From positions 2,232,001 to 2,296,000 of the forward strand of contig NZ_CP080575.1 in NCBI RefSeq assembly GCF_019575955.1: DNA of 64,000 nt, given 5' to 3'. Source of the stretch: Nesterenkonia pannonica (GTDB taxonomy: Bacteria; Actinomycetota; Actinomycetes; Actinomycetales; Micrococcaceae). Positions within the stretch are counted from its first letter, which is position 1; every line of letters starts with the position of its first letter. Both the position numbers and the translations under genes were made by a program. The notes below the pieces were generated by a model that saw only the letters and a list, made by a program, of their open reading frames with translations, did no database searches and had not been told where the DNA came from. Below, piece by piece: positions 34,001 through 44,833 of this stretch.

Positions 34001-35869
34001 CGGTCAGGACGGCTCGGTAGGCCTCCTTGAACATCGGCAGAGTCTCTTGGGGGTCGACCCCTGCGGGTAGCAGAGCCCGAGATCATAGAGGTACAGGCTG
34101 ACCCCATCCTCGGTCGTGACGGTGTAGGCACGCTCATCGAGGACCTCAAGGCCGAAATCGTCGATCATCGGCAGGGTATCGGTGAGCGTCTTGGGCTCGT
34201 CCAGATACAGTTTGAGGCGCAGGTCGGCCGGGTCGCCGTTCTGCGGCGGCGCGAAGCCGAGCCGCGGTCCAGCCTGCGGCTCATGCTCCAGCGTTTCGAA
34301 TTCGGCGGCGTCGTCGAGGGCGTCCGTGACCTCGTAGAGCACCCGATAGTCCTCGGGGAACGCTTCGGCCCACCGCGTCGATATGCGATCCGCCTGCTTC
34401 CTGCTGTACCTCCTGGCAGCCTCCGCGGCGAGGCTTTCGCTCCATGAGCGCACGGCCCGAGCCAGCTCGTCCTGCAGCTGCTGGGTGCTCACCTCGAGCT
34501 CCCGGGGTCCTCCCTCAGGTGGATCCGGAAGAACACCCGCGCCAGGACGGAGTCGGAGAGGCGAACGGTGAAGTCGATCGAGGCTGCGTCGATGTGCTCA
34601 GCCAGAGCGGCCTCAAGCCGGAGCCTCACACCCGTGTTGTAGCGGTCACGAGGCAGGAACACCAAGGCGGTCATGAAGCGTCCGAAATGGTCCTCGCGGA
34701 GGAAGAGCCTCACCCTGCGGCGCTCCTGCAGCTGGAGGATCTGCCATGCCGTCTCCTCGATCTCATCGAGGTCCATCTGCAGCAGCTCGCTGCGCGGATA
34801 GGTCTCCAGGATCTGCATCAGGTCGGAGCCGGAGTGCGAGTCCGGGGTGAACCCGGTGCGGGCGAGCAGCTGCTCAGCCCGTGAGCGCAGCAGGGGAATG
34901 GTGGTGATCGAGCTCGTGTAGGCGCGCTGGCTGAAGAGCCCCAAGAAGCGGCGCTCCCCGGTGAGGCGAAGCTCGGAGCCCCTGCGCTCGTAGGTCTTGA
35001 CGGCGATGTAGTCCATGTAGGACCTGGTTCTGACCGTGGACCGGGCATCGGCCTTGGTGATGATCAGGGCCTGATCGCGGTCGGAGCGGTCGGCACCCGA
35101 GGAGGCCAGCTCGGAGCTTCGCTTCGGCCGCGGACGGCCGTCGATATCCGCAAGAATCCCGAGACCTGTTCCCGGAAGGGGCTCAAGACCCGAGTCCTCC
35201 AGGGCATACTCGCGGTAGCCCAAGAAGAGGAAGTGCCCGTGGGCCATCCACTCGAGGAGCTCTGCGGACTCGTCTCGTTCGGCAAGGTGCTCATGGCTCC
35301 GGAGCTCATCTGCGGCCCTGCGGCTGCAGGAGCGCATACGGTCGGCGTCACGGTCAGTGACCCTGACATCCTCCAGAACAGACCGGATTCCATCCATCAG
35401 GCGCTCTGCGGCCGCGTCGTCCAGGACGGTGTCGAGCTCCACGGATATCCAGGACTCCACAGCGGCTCGTCCCGAGCCCGATACGGCCTCGGCCAAGGAC
35501 GGCATCGCCTGTGTATCGCCGGACGAGAGGGTGCGCCCCTCAACGGGTATCTCCTTGACGTGCAGCAGCCGGGCCTGGTCATCGCGCTCTGTGAGGAGGG
35601 TGGGGTGGACCACGAGCGCTATGGCGTGACCGTCCCGCGCGATCTCGGCGGTGACGGAGTCCACCAGGTACGGCATATCCTGCGTGACCAGCTGCACGAT
35701 GCTGCGAGCACCGATGCTGCGCACTGCCAGCGCGCTCCTCCGCGGAGAAGCGCTCGGCCACTTCGATATGCGACCTCAGACGCTCAAGGCGCTCGTCCTC
35801 CGGAATGGAGGCAAGATCCTCCTCCGCGATGTGCGAGTAATAGGGGCGCAGCAGCTGGTGCGGATCCAT
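31041..35869 (-). CDS. NAD-dependent glutamate dehydrogenase, large (GDH2/Bac_GDH) type
   Basis: Deaminates glutamate to 2-oxoglutarate; about 1,610 residues, as in Rv2476c. Long N-terminal regulatory region with ACT-like folds, then the catalytic core: ISRGGLRWSDR, KNAVIVPSGAKGAF, GDMGGDVFGNGMLLS (NAD-binding), AEGGNLGLTQAGRIE, NNDAVDNSAGVDCSDYEVN. Frame breaks near 35735, 34500, 34070, 33260 and 31495. GTAAGC at 33055-33060 replaces GCCGGC, changing family GGSAGYDHK to GGSAYYDHK. Start ATG before DPHQLLRPYY. In mycobacteria GDH2 is inhibited by GarA; no garA is visible here. Confidence 0.94.
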
Positions 35870-35882
35870 AGGCCTCACTATC

Positions 35883-37234
35883 TCACTTCTTCAGACCCCA
35901 GCGACGACGACGCGGAACAGTGACGCCGACCAGAGCTGCGAAGGCCCGGCGAAGCTCCGAATGCTCGGCGCATTCGGCCAGCACCTGGCCGTGGCGCAGG
36001 GCAGTGTCGCAGGCTGAGCGGTCATAGGGCAGGTAGGCCTCGATGGCGGGCGCACCGACCTGCCCTCCCCATACCGTGCCCACGCCTCAGCGATGCGGCG
36101 CTGCGGGGAGCGGCCCACCACCTCGCCTCGGAGCTGATTGATCACGACCTTCGGTGCAACGCCGTCGGGGACCGCCTCGGCGTAGTCGCCCAGCGACCGA
36201 ACCAGCCTGGAGAAGCCCACAGGGTCCGGGGCGCCGACGAGGATCACCTGATCGGCAGCGCTGAGGCTGCTCACGGCCGCAGAGTTTCTCTGCGGTGCCG
36301 AGGTGCCGAAGCTGATCTCCTCGTTGTGCTCCAAGGGGCAGCCACATCGATGATGACGTGGCTGTAGCGGGCTGCCGCCAGATGGAGCACGCGTTCGACC
36401 GCTCGAGGACGAAGCTCCGCCCAGCGCTCCGGCCGCGGCAGCCCAGTCAGAACATCCCACGAGCTTCCCGCGGTTCGAACCGTCTGAGCCAGTCTGACGA
36501 GCCCAGGGCCGTCCAGGGTTCCCCGATCGGCGGCTCGGCATGCCTGCGCGAGCCCGGCCGACTCCTCCAGCAGGCCCAGGTGAGCCGCTGCCGAGGCGGA
36601 CCAGCTGTCAGCGTCCACCAGCAGAACCTGAGCTCCTGCGATCGCGAGTTCGGACGCGATGCTGATGGCCGTCGTCGTGCGGCCCGGGGCCCCGTGCGGG
36701 CCCCACACCGCAGTGATGCCGCGGGGCACCGCACCGGTGTCCTTCGGAATCTCCTGGGATCCGCGGGAACGAGGAGGCGGGGGCAGTTTGGGCATCGGGT
36801 CGCCAGACGCTGAGGACAGTCCCCAGCCTTCGACCGCGCCCGGTGCAGCGCTGCGCAGAACCTCCTCCCGAGGTGTGCTCCGCCTGAGTCCGACCCTCCA
36901 CCTGCAGAGCCTGCGCAAGCGTCTCGGCCGGGACGTCGTCGGGCAGGCTGCGGACGCCCAGCAGGCGCAGCCGCTCCCGCTCCGCCAACAGATCCGTGAT
37001 CACCACCACTCGCAGGCCGCACCCTCGCAGCTGCTCGACAAAGGAGCCCGTGATGATCTCCGGCTGACCGATGAGCAGAGCAGCGTCGGCCTGCGTGTGC
37101 CGAGCCGTTGCGAGCAGCTCGGTAAGCACTTCGCACCGCCGATCGATCGTCACCGGGCCCTGAAGGGCCTCCAGCGCCGCGATGTGGTCGATGTCGAGCC
37201 TGCCGGTCGTCAGCACCGAGCAGCGCGGCTTCAC
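35883..37234 (-). CDS. CpaE-like MinD/ParA-type ATPase
   Basis: About 450 residues: N-terminal receiver-like part (LIGQPEIITGSFVEQLRGCG, VVVITDLLAER), a linker, and a P-loop with a Walker A of the form GPHGAPGRTTT, in which the usual Lys is Arg, then LLVDADSWSASAAAHLGL and IIDVAAP. Frame breaks near 36790, 36340 and 36075. GTAAGC at 37122-37127 is probably a lesion (VPAELL). Start GTG overlaps the stop of the CpaB-like gene (GTGA). CpaE proteins place Flp/Tad pilus machines, but no pilin or CpaF gene is visible, so the role is open. Confidence 0.7.
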
Positions 37235-37928
37235 CGACTCTCCCCGTATTGTCTGCGTCGGACTCAACGGTAAGCTGGGCGGGCAGCAGCGAGATCTGGT
37301 GACCGTCGCTGACGGCCTGAAGGATTCCGGGAACATCGTCCGCATCCACCAGCAGCTCAACGGTGGTCGCCGACTGTGTGCCGAAGGCAGACTCGCGCGC
37401 CCTGACGTCTGCGAGCTCCGCCGAGGCCACGAGTCGGGACACCTCCCCATCCTCGCCGTAGCCTCCGCGGCGGATCCCCAGACCTCCGCGGCCCTGCCGC
37501 GCTGAGCGCGCGCGGAAGCTCGTGCTCTATCTCGACCGTCACTGGCTGCCGTCCTTCAGGATCGCTTGCAGCCAGCGAGCTCAGCGGAATGAACTCCCCC
37601 TCCTCCACACGGCTGATGACCATCCCTTCCAGCGTCCGCTCGCCGGGGAGCAGATACTTGCCTGATCCCTCCCCAGCTGCACATCGACCGTGACCAGATC
37701 GTCCTCGGTGATCTCCTCACCCACAGCGAGCGCCCTCGCAGCCGCATAGGCCGGGGCTGTCCGATTCTGCTCCGCAACGAGGGCCACCACACCGCCCACT
37801 GAAGCCGCCACCAGCAGCGTCCCGACGATCAGCCGCGGGTCCTTCCACGATGGGGGCTTCATGCGTCGTGCCGTCGATTCTGCCGAATCCGAATCCGGGT
37901 ATGCAGAGCTGTCAGTGTGAAAAGTCAT
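37231..37928 (-). CDS. SAF-domain CpaB-like protein
   Basis: About 232 residues: polar N-terminus, one membrane helix (LIVGTLLVAASVGGVVALVA), then an SAF domain (YAAARALAVGEEITEDDLV, MVISRVEEGEFIPLSSL) and a C-terminal part (TTVELLVDADDVPGILQAV). Frame breaks near 37665, 37505 and 37250; after the last the stop overlaps the next start. GTAAGC at 37270-37275 probably replaces GCCGGC. CpaB lines the Tad pilus secretion channel; here it pairs only with a CpaE-like gene. Confidence 0.7.
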
Positions 37929-38061
37929 AGCGCCCTCCGCGCAGAGATGAAGAAACCGTTCCGCAGGCCGTCACTCCTGCTCCCCGGCGGCTCCGTCCAG
38001 CTCACCGGGTCGGCCAAAGACTAGCTCAGGGGCATCGAAGATGCCACACTTGAACGAAACA

Positions 38062-38071
38062 TCATCAAATG
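38062..38071 (+). promoter_or_regulatory. TCATCAAATG motif, copy 1
   Basis: This 10-mer sits 19 bases before the small HTH gene and recurs upstream of the LysM gene (38989-38998). Candidate operator; see findings. Confidence 0.35.
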
Positions 38072-38090
38072 CGACGTCAGGAGATCATCT

Positions 38091-38345
38091 GTGCGCAGAT
38101 TCCTCACACTTCCCGATGTGGCAGAGGCGCTGAACATCTCGATGTCCCAGACTCGGTCCCTCATCCGCTCAGGCGACATTGAGGGCATCCAGATCGGAGG
38201 GCGGGGGCAATGGCGAGTCGAAGAGGCCAAGCTCGACGAGTACATCGACCGGCAGTATGAGCTGCAGCGGCAGACCCGAGCAGCTGAACACTCTCAGGCC
38301 GCCGGCTCTGCGCGGAGCACGCAGCATGCGGCTGACGCCGCCTAG
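38091..38345 (+). CDS. Small helix-turn-helix DNA-binding protein (HTH_17/BldC-like)
   Basis: 84 residues, intact. MerR-type HTH (LTLPDVAEALNISMSQTRSL, GDIEGIQIGGRGQWRVEE) as in excisionases and BldC, then a polar Ala/Gln tail. GTG start with AGGAGA upstream. The stop TAG overlaps the stop of the convergent gene. Likely a local regulator; no phage genes are nearby, so an excisionase role is unlikely. Confidence 0.75.
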   Translation: MRRFLTLPDVAEALNISMSQTRSLIRSGDIEGIQIGGRGQWRVEEAKLDEYIDRQYELQRQTRAAEHSQAAGSARSTQHAADAA

Positions 38346-38894
38346 CGCTCGATGAACGCCGCGGCTTCGCTCCGAAGCAGCAGGACCGCGTCCAGGGGCA
38401 CAGTGCGCCGTGAGGTTCGCCGCAGTTCAGGCTCACCCTGAAGCACGTCGATGTGGTCCGCGCCCACTGACGCCAGCAGCCCTCGTGCGGCTTCACCCCC
38501 GCAGTGTGCACGCTCACCTCGGTCCGGTCACGGACCAGACCCGTCAGCACCCTCCGCAGTCCCAAAGCCGAGTGCGAGCCGTCAGAATCCGTGCAGGATC
38601 TCGCCCCCAGACCCTCCACGGAGACCACGGCCTTCAGCGTCACCAGGCAGCTCTGCGCGCCTAAGCCAGCCCGAAGAGCCAGTCATCGCCCACGGCTCCG
38701 ATCACCAGGTGCACCGCACCCACTCCCGAGAGCTGCAGCCTGACCGACTCCCCGCGGTGTGCCCGCAGCCGCTCAGCCAAGCTCATCCGCCGCAGCTGAA
38801 GCTCCGACTCCTCCTCAGCTTCAAGCTCCAGGCCCTGGTGACGCTCCGCCGCCAGCTGGGCCTCCAAATCTTCGAACAGCGCATCCCAACGCAC
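38342..38894 (-). CDS. Conserved actinobacterial protein often annotated as Fis family regulator
   Basis: It reads as two frames, but repairing GCCTAAGC at 38659-38666 (GCCGGC lesion) joins DDWLFGLA to GAQSCLVTLKAVVSVEGLG in one frame. A missing G near 38498 then leads to RTVPLDAVLLLRSEAAAF and a TAG at 38342. The whole is about 182 residues and matches, from memory, a family beginning MRWDALFxDLEAQ with a central LGLRxxLxxxxRDR. Start GTG at 38894 after GAGAGGGAG. There is no evident HTH, so the Fis label is doubtful. Function unknown. Confidence 0.65.
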
Positions 38895-38988
38895 GTGCTC
38901 TCCCTCTCTGAATGACGTGAAGCTAGCACGGCATTCACGCGCCATTCGATTCTGTGTATGCTCTAGCGAGACGTCAAAGCATCAAACG

Positions 38989-38998
38989 TCATCAAATG
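38989..38998 (+). promoter_or_regulatory. TCATCAAATG motif, copy 2, within a TCAAA repeat array
   Basis: 38973-38998 holds GTCAAA, ATCAAA and ATCAAA spaced 8 and 10 bases, ending in the same 10-mer found at 38062. It lies between the divergent Fis-annotated-type and LysM genes. Confidence 0.35.
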
Positions 38999-39018
38999 AA
39001 CGGTTAATGAGGGGACTC

Positions 39019-39308
39019 ATGGAGGGCCGGTTCAGACCGCAGGATCCCGGCGGGGATCCGCGCGGCATGCAGGACTCCCCATCAGGGAGGACCAGGAGGG
39101 CGAAGTCGTGGTCAGACCCGGCGATTCGCTGTGGACCATCGCTGCGGAGCATCTGGGGCAGCGAGCGGCGCCCTGGGAGATCGCTGCCGAATGGCCGCGC
39201 TGGTATGAGGGAAACAGGGACGTGATCGGCCAGCACCCGGGCAGGCTTCGCCCAGGCACTGTGCTGCGACGCCCTGCTGAAACGCACCACGGCCCCTCAC
39301 CCTCCTGA
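39019..39308 (+). CDS. LysM-domain protein
   Basis: About 97 residues after repair of a C-run loss near 39080 (DSPIREDQEGEVVV). LysM peptidoglycan-binding domain: VRPGDSLWTIAAEHLG, WPRWYEGNRDVIG and LRPGTVL. No signal peptide or membrane helix is seen, which is odd for a wall-binding domain; an upstream start at 39007 does not change that. Followed by the Rv3235-like gene. Confidence 0.75.
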
Positions 39309-39370
39309 CGCCCTCTGGGGCCCTGAAGCGGCCCCCAGCAGCGTCTGACTCGAGAAAAGGAACGGAACAC

Positions 39371-39907
39371 ATGACACGTGCTATGACCGCCGCACCGGCG
39401 GATTCACAGGACACCATCACGCTGACACGCCGCAGTGTTCGGCGATTCAGGCTCCGCCGCGAGGCCGAAGTGCCTCGACTGCTGAGAGCTATGGGATACG
39501 ACGATCCAACGATGCTTCCCGACGGGGAGTCGGACGGACGTCGCCCCACAGAGCTCGCCTCAGAGGCCGAAGAGAGCCGCCAGATTCAGGCCATGTCCAA
39601 GGTCGTCTGCCAAGCAGCCCTGGAGACGTTCGCAGGGCTGAGGCCCGCCCACCAGATGGAGCGCTGGCTTGCCCCTTCGGTCTACGAAAAGATTGTGGCG
39701 CGCGCTGATCTTGTCGCACACATGCGTGCGGGAGGCGGATCCCATTCGGCACGCCTTCAGTTCCTGTCGGTCAGACCCTGTCGCGTGCGGCCGGGGATCT
39801 GGGAGGTCTCCGTCGTCTTCGCCGACGCGCGTCGGGTGCGCGCCTGCGCGCTGCGTCTGAAGGCGCACCGACGCCGCTGGCAGGTGACCGCTATGGAGAT
39901 GGGGTGA
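39371..39907 (+). CDS. Rv3235-like protein
   Basis: 178 residues, intact. The C-terminal two-thirds (AALETFAGLRPAHQMERWL, VRPCRVRPGIWEVSVVF, RACALRLKAHRRRWQVTAME) match the Rv3235 family found beside secA in Actinobacteria. Function unknown. Convergent with secA; the two ends are one base apart. Confidence 0.8.
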   Translation: MTRAMTAAPADSQDTITLTRRSVRRFRLRREAEVPRLLRAMGYDDPTMLPDGESDGRRPTELASEAEESRQIQAMSKVVCQAALETFAGLRPAHQMERWLAPSVYEKIVARADLVAHMRAGGGSHSARLQFLSVRPCRVRPGIWEVSVVFADARRVRACALRLKAHRRRWQVTAMEMG

Positions 39908-39908
39908 C

Positions 39909-42419
39909 TCAGGCCTGACCTCTGGCGTCACGAGCGCCGGGAAGCCGGATCTGAGTGCCGGCGGCAGCACCGCGGCCGTCCTTGATTCCCAGGAGCGAGA
40001 CCTTCTGGGCGGGTGGTCCCACAGCGGTGACCTCTGCGGCGAAGAGCTTGCGGACAGCCTCTTCGCGAATCTGGTCGGCCATTCCCTGGAACAGCAGGTA
40101 CCCCTCACGCTGGTACTCCACCAGCGGGTCGCGCTGGGCCATGGACCGCAGGCCGATGCCTGACTTCAGGTAGTCCATCTCGTAGAGGTGCTCCTGCCAC
40201 TTCTCATCGATCACTGAGAGCATCACTCGGCGCTCCAGCGCGCGAAGCGGGTCCGACCCGATCTCCTCCTCCTTCTGCTCGTAGGCGATCTTTGCGTCCG
40301 AGGTGATCTCACGCTTGAGCTTCTTCGCACTGATCTGGTCCAGCCCGCCGGCGTCCTCAACGAGGTCTTCGATCTCCAGAGAGATCGGGTAGAGGTTGGC
40401 CACCTCCTCCCAGAGTCCTTCGAGGTCCCAGTCCTCAGGGGATGAGGAGACAGTCTTCTCGTCGACCACCAGAGCGACAGCGTCCTCGATGAAATGCTGC
40501 ACCTTCTCGTGGACGTCGTCGCCCTCGAGGATTCTCCGGCGATCGGAGTAGATCGCCTCACGCTGACGATTCATGACGTCGTCGTACTTCAGCACGTTCT
40601 TGCGCTGCTCCGTGTTCTGCGACTCACGCTGCTGCTGAGCATTGGCGATGGCTGAGGACACCATCTTGTGCTCCACGGGCGTCTCCTCGTCCATTGCTGA
40701 GGAGTTCATGATCCGCTGTGCGGCCGCCTGGTTGAACAGGCGCATCAGATCGTCCGTCAATGAGATGTAGAACCGCGACTCGCCCGGGTCGCCCTGACGC
40801 CCTGAGCGTCCGCGCAGCTGGTTGTCGATCCGCCGGGACTGGTGGCGCTCCGTGCCCAGCACGTAGAGGCCGCCCAGAGCACGCACTTCCTCCGCCTCGA
40901 CCTTGGTCGCGGCCTTGGCGGCGTCGAAGACCTCGTTCCACGTGGCCTCGTACTCTTCGGCGTGCTCCTCCGGGTCCAGACCGCGGCTCTGCATCTCCTG
41001 GACTGCATTGAACTCGGCGTTTCCGCCGAGGATGATGTCGGTGCCTCGGTAAGCCATGTTGGTGGCGACGTTGAGCGTGACCGCTGCCGAGCTTGGCCAG
41101 CTGCTTGGACAGGTACTCGGACTTCTCCACCGACTCGTGCCGCGGATGGGCTGACCCTTGTGACCGACGATTGGCTTTGACGCGCTTCAAACTTCACGGA
41201 CTCGTTCTTGTAGACTTCTCCACCGAGGTCGGTGTGGTCCAGCTGACGGGGGCGGTTGCGGCGGGATAGGCACACGCCGATTGTAGGTCGACATAAACTC
41301 GCTTCCCATGCCCGCGATCTTCTCGTACCCACGGAAGTAGTTCTGGAGGGTGACAGTGGCCCGCGTCTGGTTCTCAGGCTTGATCTTGACGCTCTCTTTG
41401 GCCTCGATCGCCTGGTGGAGGCCTTCGTTGTAGCGGCGGCCCTTCAGGATGCGCCCGGTGTGCTCATCAACGATGTGCACTTCGTTGCCGACCACCACGT
41501 AGTCGGTGTCCTTCTTGTAGAGCTCTTTGGCCCGGATCGCGTTGTTGAGGTACTGGATGAGCGTCGTGTTCTGGGTTTCGTAGAGGTTCTCGATGCCCAG
41601 GTAGTCCTCGACCTTGTCGATGCCGGACTCCATCACGCCGACGGTCCGCTTCTTCTCGTCAACCTCGTAGTCCTCATCAAGGGTGAGGTGCTGCACGAGC
41701 TTCGCGAAGTCCGTGTACCAGCGGGAAATGTCCCCAGTCGCTGCACCGGAGATGATCAGCGGGGTGCGGGCCTCATCGATCAGGATGGAGTCGATCTCGT
41801 CGATGATGGCGTAGTGGTGCTCGCGCTGGACGAGGTCGTCCAGCGACTGCGCCATGTTGTCGCGCAGGAAGTCGAAGCCGAACTCATTGTTGGTGCCGTA
41901 GGTGATGTCGGCGGCGTAGGCCTCCCGGCGGGCGGTAAGCTTCATCGTGTTGGTGATCGTGCCGGTGCTCATCCCCAGGAACCGGAAGACGCGTCCCATC
42001 AGGTCTGCCTGGTACTTGGCGAGGTAGTCGTTGACGGTGATGACGTGGACGCCTTTGCCGGTCAGCGCATTGAGATAGGCCGGGGCTGTGGCCACCAGCG
42101 TCTTGCCCTCACCGGTCCCCATCTCTGCAATGCTGCCCAGGTGAAGGGCGGCGCCGCCCATGATCTGAACGTCGAAGTGGCGCAGCCCCAGCGTGCGATC
42201 GGCCGCCTCTCACCGCGGCGAAGGCTTCAGGCACCAGGGAGTCAAGCGTCTCGCCCTGCGCCACGCGCTCACGGAAGCGGTCGGTCTCTTCGCGCAGTTC
42301 GGCGTCAGACAGCTCGCGGAACTCGTCCTCCAGCAGGTTCACGGCATCGGCATAACCGTGCAGCCGCTTGAGGATCTTCTTCTCCCAGTCTTGAGGACTT
42401 TCTCGAGCAGAGTCGGCAC
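39909..42419 (-). CDS. secA: Preprotein translocase ATPase SecA, with internal gaps
   Basis: Motor of Sec export. Seen: MGTGEGKT (Walker A), [85 protein letters not shown]. Lesions: GTAAGC at 41049-41054 turns family NMAGRGTDI into NMAYRGTDI, and 41935-41940 turns KPAAR into KLTAR. Between 41080 and 41345 conserved parts are missing, including TGTAETEA and about 25 residues before AVTxxATNMAG. Further breaks near 42390 and 42208. Start GTG before PTLLEKVLK. No C-terminal zinc motif, as in many actinobacterial SecA1. Confidence 0.93.
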
Positions 42420-42500
42420 AGCTGGTTTCTCCAGTCAGGTCAGGTCAGGCGTCAACATTCCAGTGTAAGCACCAGCGCGCTGGTGTGCTAATGCCAGGGC

Positions 42501-43309
42501 TCATTCCGCGTCATCCTCATCGTCCTCCGGCTGGGGCTCCGGGGGTCCAGATCGGCGCCGGTGAGGTCTTCGAGGATGGTCGCAGCCGCCGCTTCGAGCT
42601 CCACGACGACCTCCTCGGCCTCGTTCTCACCCAGCGGCGCCTCCACAGGGCGGCTGACCGCCGTCACCTGAGCCTCGTGCCTCAGGACGACTCCGATGAG
42701 GTGCTCGCTGCTGCCGTCCTGGCTGATCTCCTGCTGCAGGGCAAGATGCGAGTCGGCGCCGGAGAGGATCTCGAGCTCGGAGATCTCGGTGGTCACCTCG
42801 ATGTCGCCGCCCTCGAGCTCGCGGGTGACAGTGTGCTCGCCGCATTGGCCCGCGGCGCGCTGCTCATTGTCCACATAGGTCTGGGCCGCATCGGTGTCCG
42901 GGAATGTGTAGACGGCGGTGTGCTCGTCCTCGTCCTCAGCGAAGGCGGCGAGCGCCGCTGAGGGCACCGGGAGCGCGGAGGCTGTCACGTAGGGCTTGCA
43001 TTCGTTGGGATCGACGGAGAGGCGCTGCAGCTCGGTGCTGAGATCGCGCATGTGCTCCCAGTAGTCATCGGTGTCCGTGATGCTGCCGGAGGCATGCGTG
43101 TCGAGTGCTTCGCGCATTTCATCGTGGTCGAGCTGCTCGCCTGTGGGTTCGGGCGCTGTCAGAGTCGGTTCGGACTGCCCGGCAGCGACGTCGCCCGGCT
43201 GAGCGCCCTCACCTCCTGCTCCGGGGACATCTCCACCCTCGCCGAGGCAGGAGGTGAGCAGCAGCGCGCAGGTCAGCGCGGGGGTCAGCAGGGCCAAGGG
43301 TCGCATTCG
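42501..43309 (-). CDS. Acidic secreted lipoprotein, unknown function
   Basis: About 270 residues: signal peptide with lipobox LLLTSC, an acidic linker, then an outer domain (YWEHMRDLSTELQRLSVD, ECKPYVTASALPV, EHTAVYTFPDTDAA, SSEHLIGVVLRHE). Loss of one C near 42545 hides the end PEPQPEDDEDDAE. Start chosen at MRPLALLTPAL because it gives a proper signal peptide. Family not recognised; the pattern (sensor-domain-like PknH/LppX-type lipoproteins) is suggestive only. Confidence 0.65.
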
Positions 43310-43468
43310 TTCCAGTATCCCGCCGCTGCCGTCCGTCGTCACAGTGCACGCGCCGAGGACTCCGACGCGCCAGCATCCCCGGGGCCCATCAGCCGCCGCT
43401 CTGCGCGTCGTCGAGTCAGCCCGGTCCATAGCCGCCCACCCTCGTTGACGCCACCTGTCGAAGGACCC

Positions 43469-44064
43469 TCAGCCCCCGTAGCGGATCTCGACGCGGCGGT
43501 TGGCGGCATAGGTGGAGGGGTCATCCGGATCTTCGGCCTCCACCGGATCATCGTCGCCGAAGCCCTCGACGGTCAGCTGCAGGTCGGGCCGCTCCTCCTC
43601 AAGGGCATCCGCCACCGCCTGGGCCCGGTTCTCGGAGAGCCCCTGGTTGTCAAAGTCGTACTCATCAGGCACGGGGTTCGAGTCAGTGTGCCCGTGCACC
43701 TGCACCTCGACCCCATCGGGGACCTCTTCGACCAGGTCTGCGATGCGGGATCCTGCCCGCTCTGGCAGCTCCCACTCCATGGGTGAGAAGAGAATGTCGG
43801 TCTCGAGCGAGATGACGTCCTCCTCACCACCCTCGCTCTCGCCCAAGTACTCGATCGAGTCGCGCGGGTCATAGACGATCAGGAGTCGGCGGGGTCGTAC
43901 CGAATGACCGAATCAGCGAACTCGCTGCTGCTGAGGTCCACCTCCTCCGGGCGCTCGTACAGTTCCTCATCGGCCGCTGCTGTGGCTGGGGCGACCCCGC
44001 TGCTGAGCAGACCTGCTGAGGAGATGACCGCCAGTGCTGCACGCGCCCGACCCATGCTGATCAC
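43469..44064 (-). CDS. Secreted OmpA-domain protein
   Basis: Signal peptide (RARAALAVISSAGLLSSGVAPATA), then after a frame break near 43880 the domain with DILFSPMEWELPE, VEVQVHGHTDSNPVPDEYD, NQGLSENRAQAVADAL and YAANRRVEI. These are the peptidoglycan-binding OmpA_C features (Asp and Arg). About 197 residues and very acidic. In Gram-positive cells such proteins likely bind wall. Start GTG 44064 overlaps the upstream stop. Confidence 0.82.
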
Positions 44065-44833
44065 GCCTCGTCCTCGATCTCGATGTCGCCTTCCTCGTCA
44101 GCCTCGGGGTCGGAGCCGTCGCCGCCGAGGTCGCTCGGCTCAGCCTCGCCCCAATCGATGTCGACGTCCTCGAGCTCAGGAGCGTTCTCGTGCACCGAGA
44201 TGCTCACGACATCGATATCGTCCTCAGGGATCGGATAGTTCGCCCAGTAGGCAAGCGTCTCACCGTCGTGGATCTCGACTTCGCCGGGCGTTCCGGGCGT
44301 AGCCCATCCCGGCGATCCGTGCTGAGCGCCCAAGATGGTGTACTGCTTGAGATTCTGCCTATCGCTCAGGCGAGCGGCGAAGCGCCCGTCGTGAAGGGTG
44401 AACAGGTTGTAGGCCTCATGCTCGCCGAACTCCGGGGTGACGGTCAGCAGCAGCTCCATCGTCTCGTCGCGAGCGCGCAGATGGTGAAATCCAACCGTGA
44501 TGTCCCCGTCGATGTCGGGATTCGGGATGCTGTAGGTCACGGTCTGAGCGGCGTCTTCGGGGTCGACGAGACCGGATGATTCGCCGGGCGCAGCAGCGTC
44601 GCTCCCCTCATCCGAGTCGTCCTCCCCGTCGGATGCCTCCTCATCCGGGAGCTCATCGTGCTCACTGTCCGCCTCATCGGCACTGCCGGAGGTCTCTTCA
44701 TTCTCGGAGGTCTGCTCGGCGTTGTCCTCATCTTCAAATTCGGCGTCCTCATCCGGGCCGCAGGCGCTGAGGGACAGGACAGCAGCAGCGGCGATCGCCG
44801 TCACCGACTGGGGAGAGTGCTGGAGGGCCTCAT
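44061..44833 (-). CDS. Acidic lipoprotein, unknown function
   Basis: About 257 residues. Start MRPSSTLP with AAGGAG eight bases upstream; a lost C near 44812 breaks the signal peptide, which otherwise ends in lipobox LSAC. A long Glu/Asp/Ser linker follows, then a domain with TVTYSIPNPDIDGDITVGFH and LLLTVTPEFGEHEAYNLF and an acidic tail. Overlaps the OmpA-domain gene start. Function unknown. Confidence 0.65.

Noticed and set aside
38091..38345. Excisionase of a prophage
   Set aside because: The HTH family is shared, but there are no phage genes or attachment repeats near; a BldC-like chromosomal regulator is more likely.
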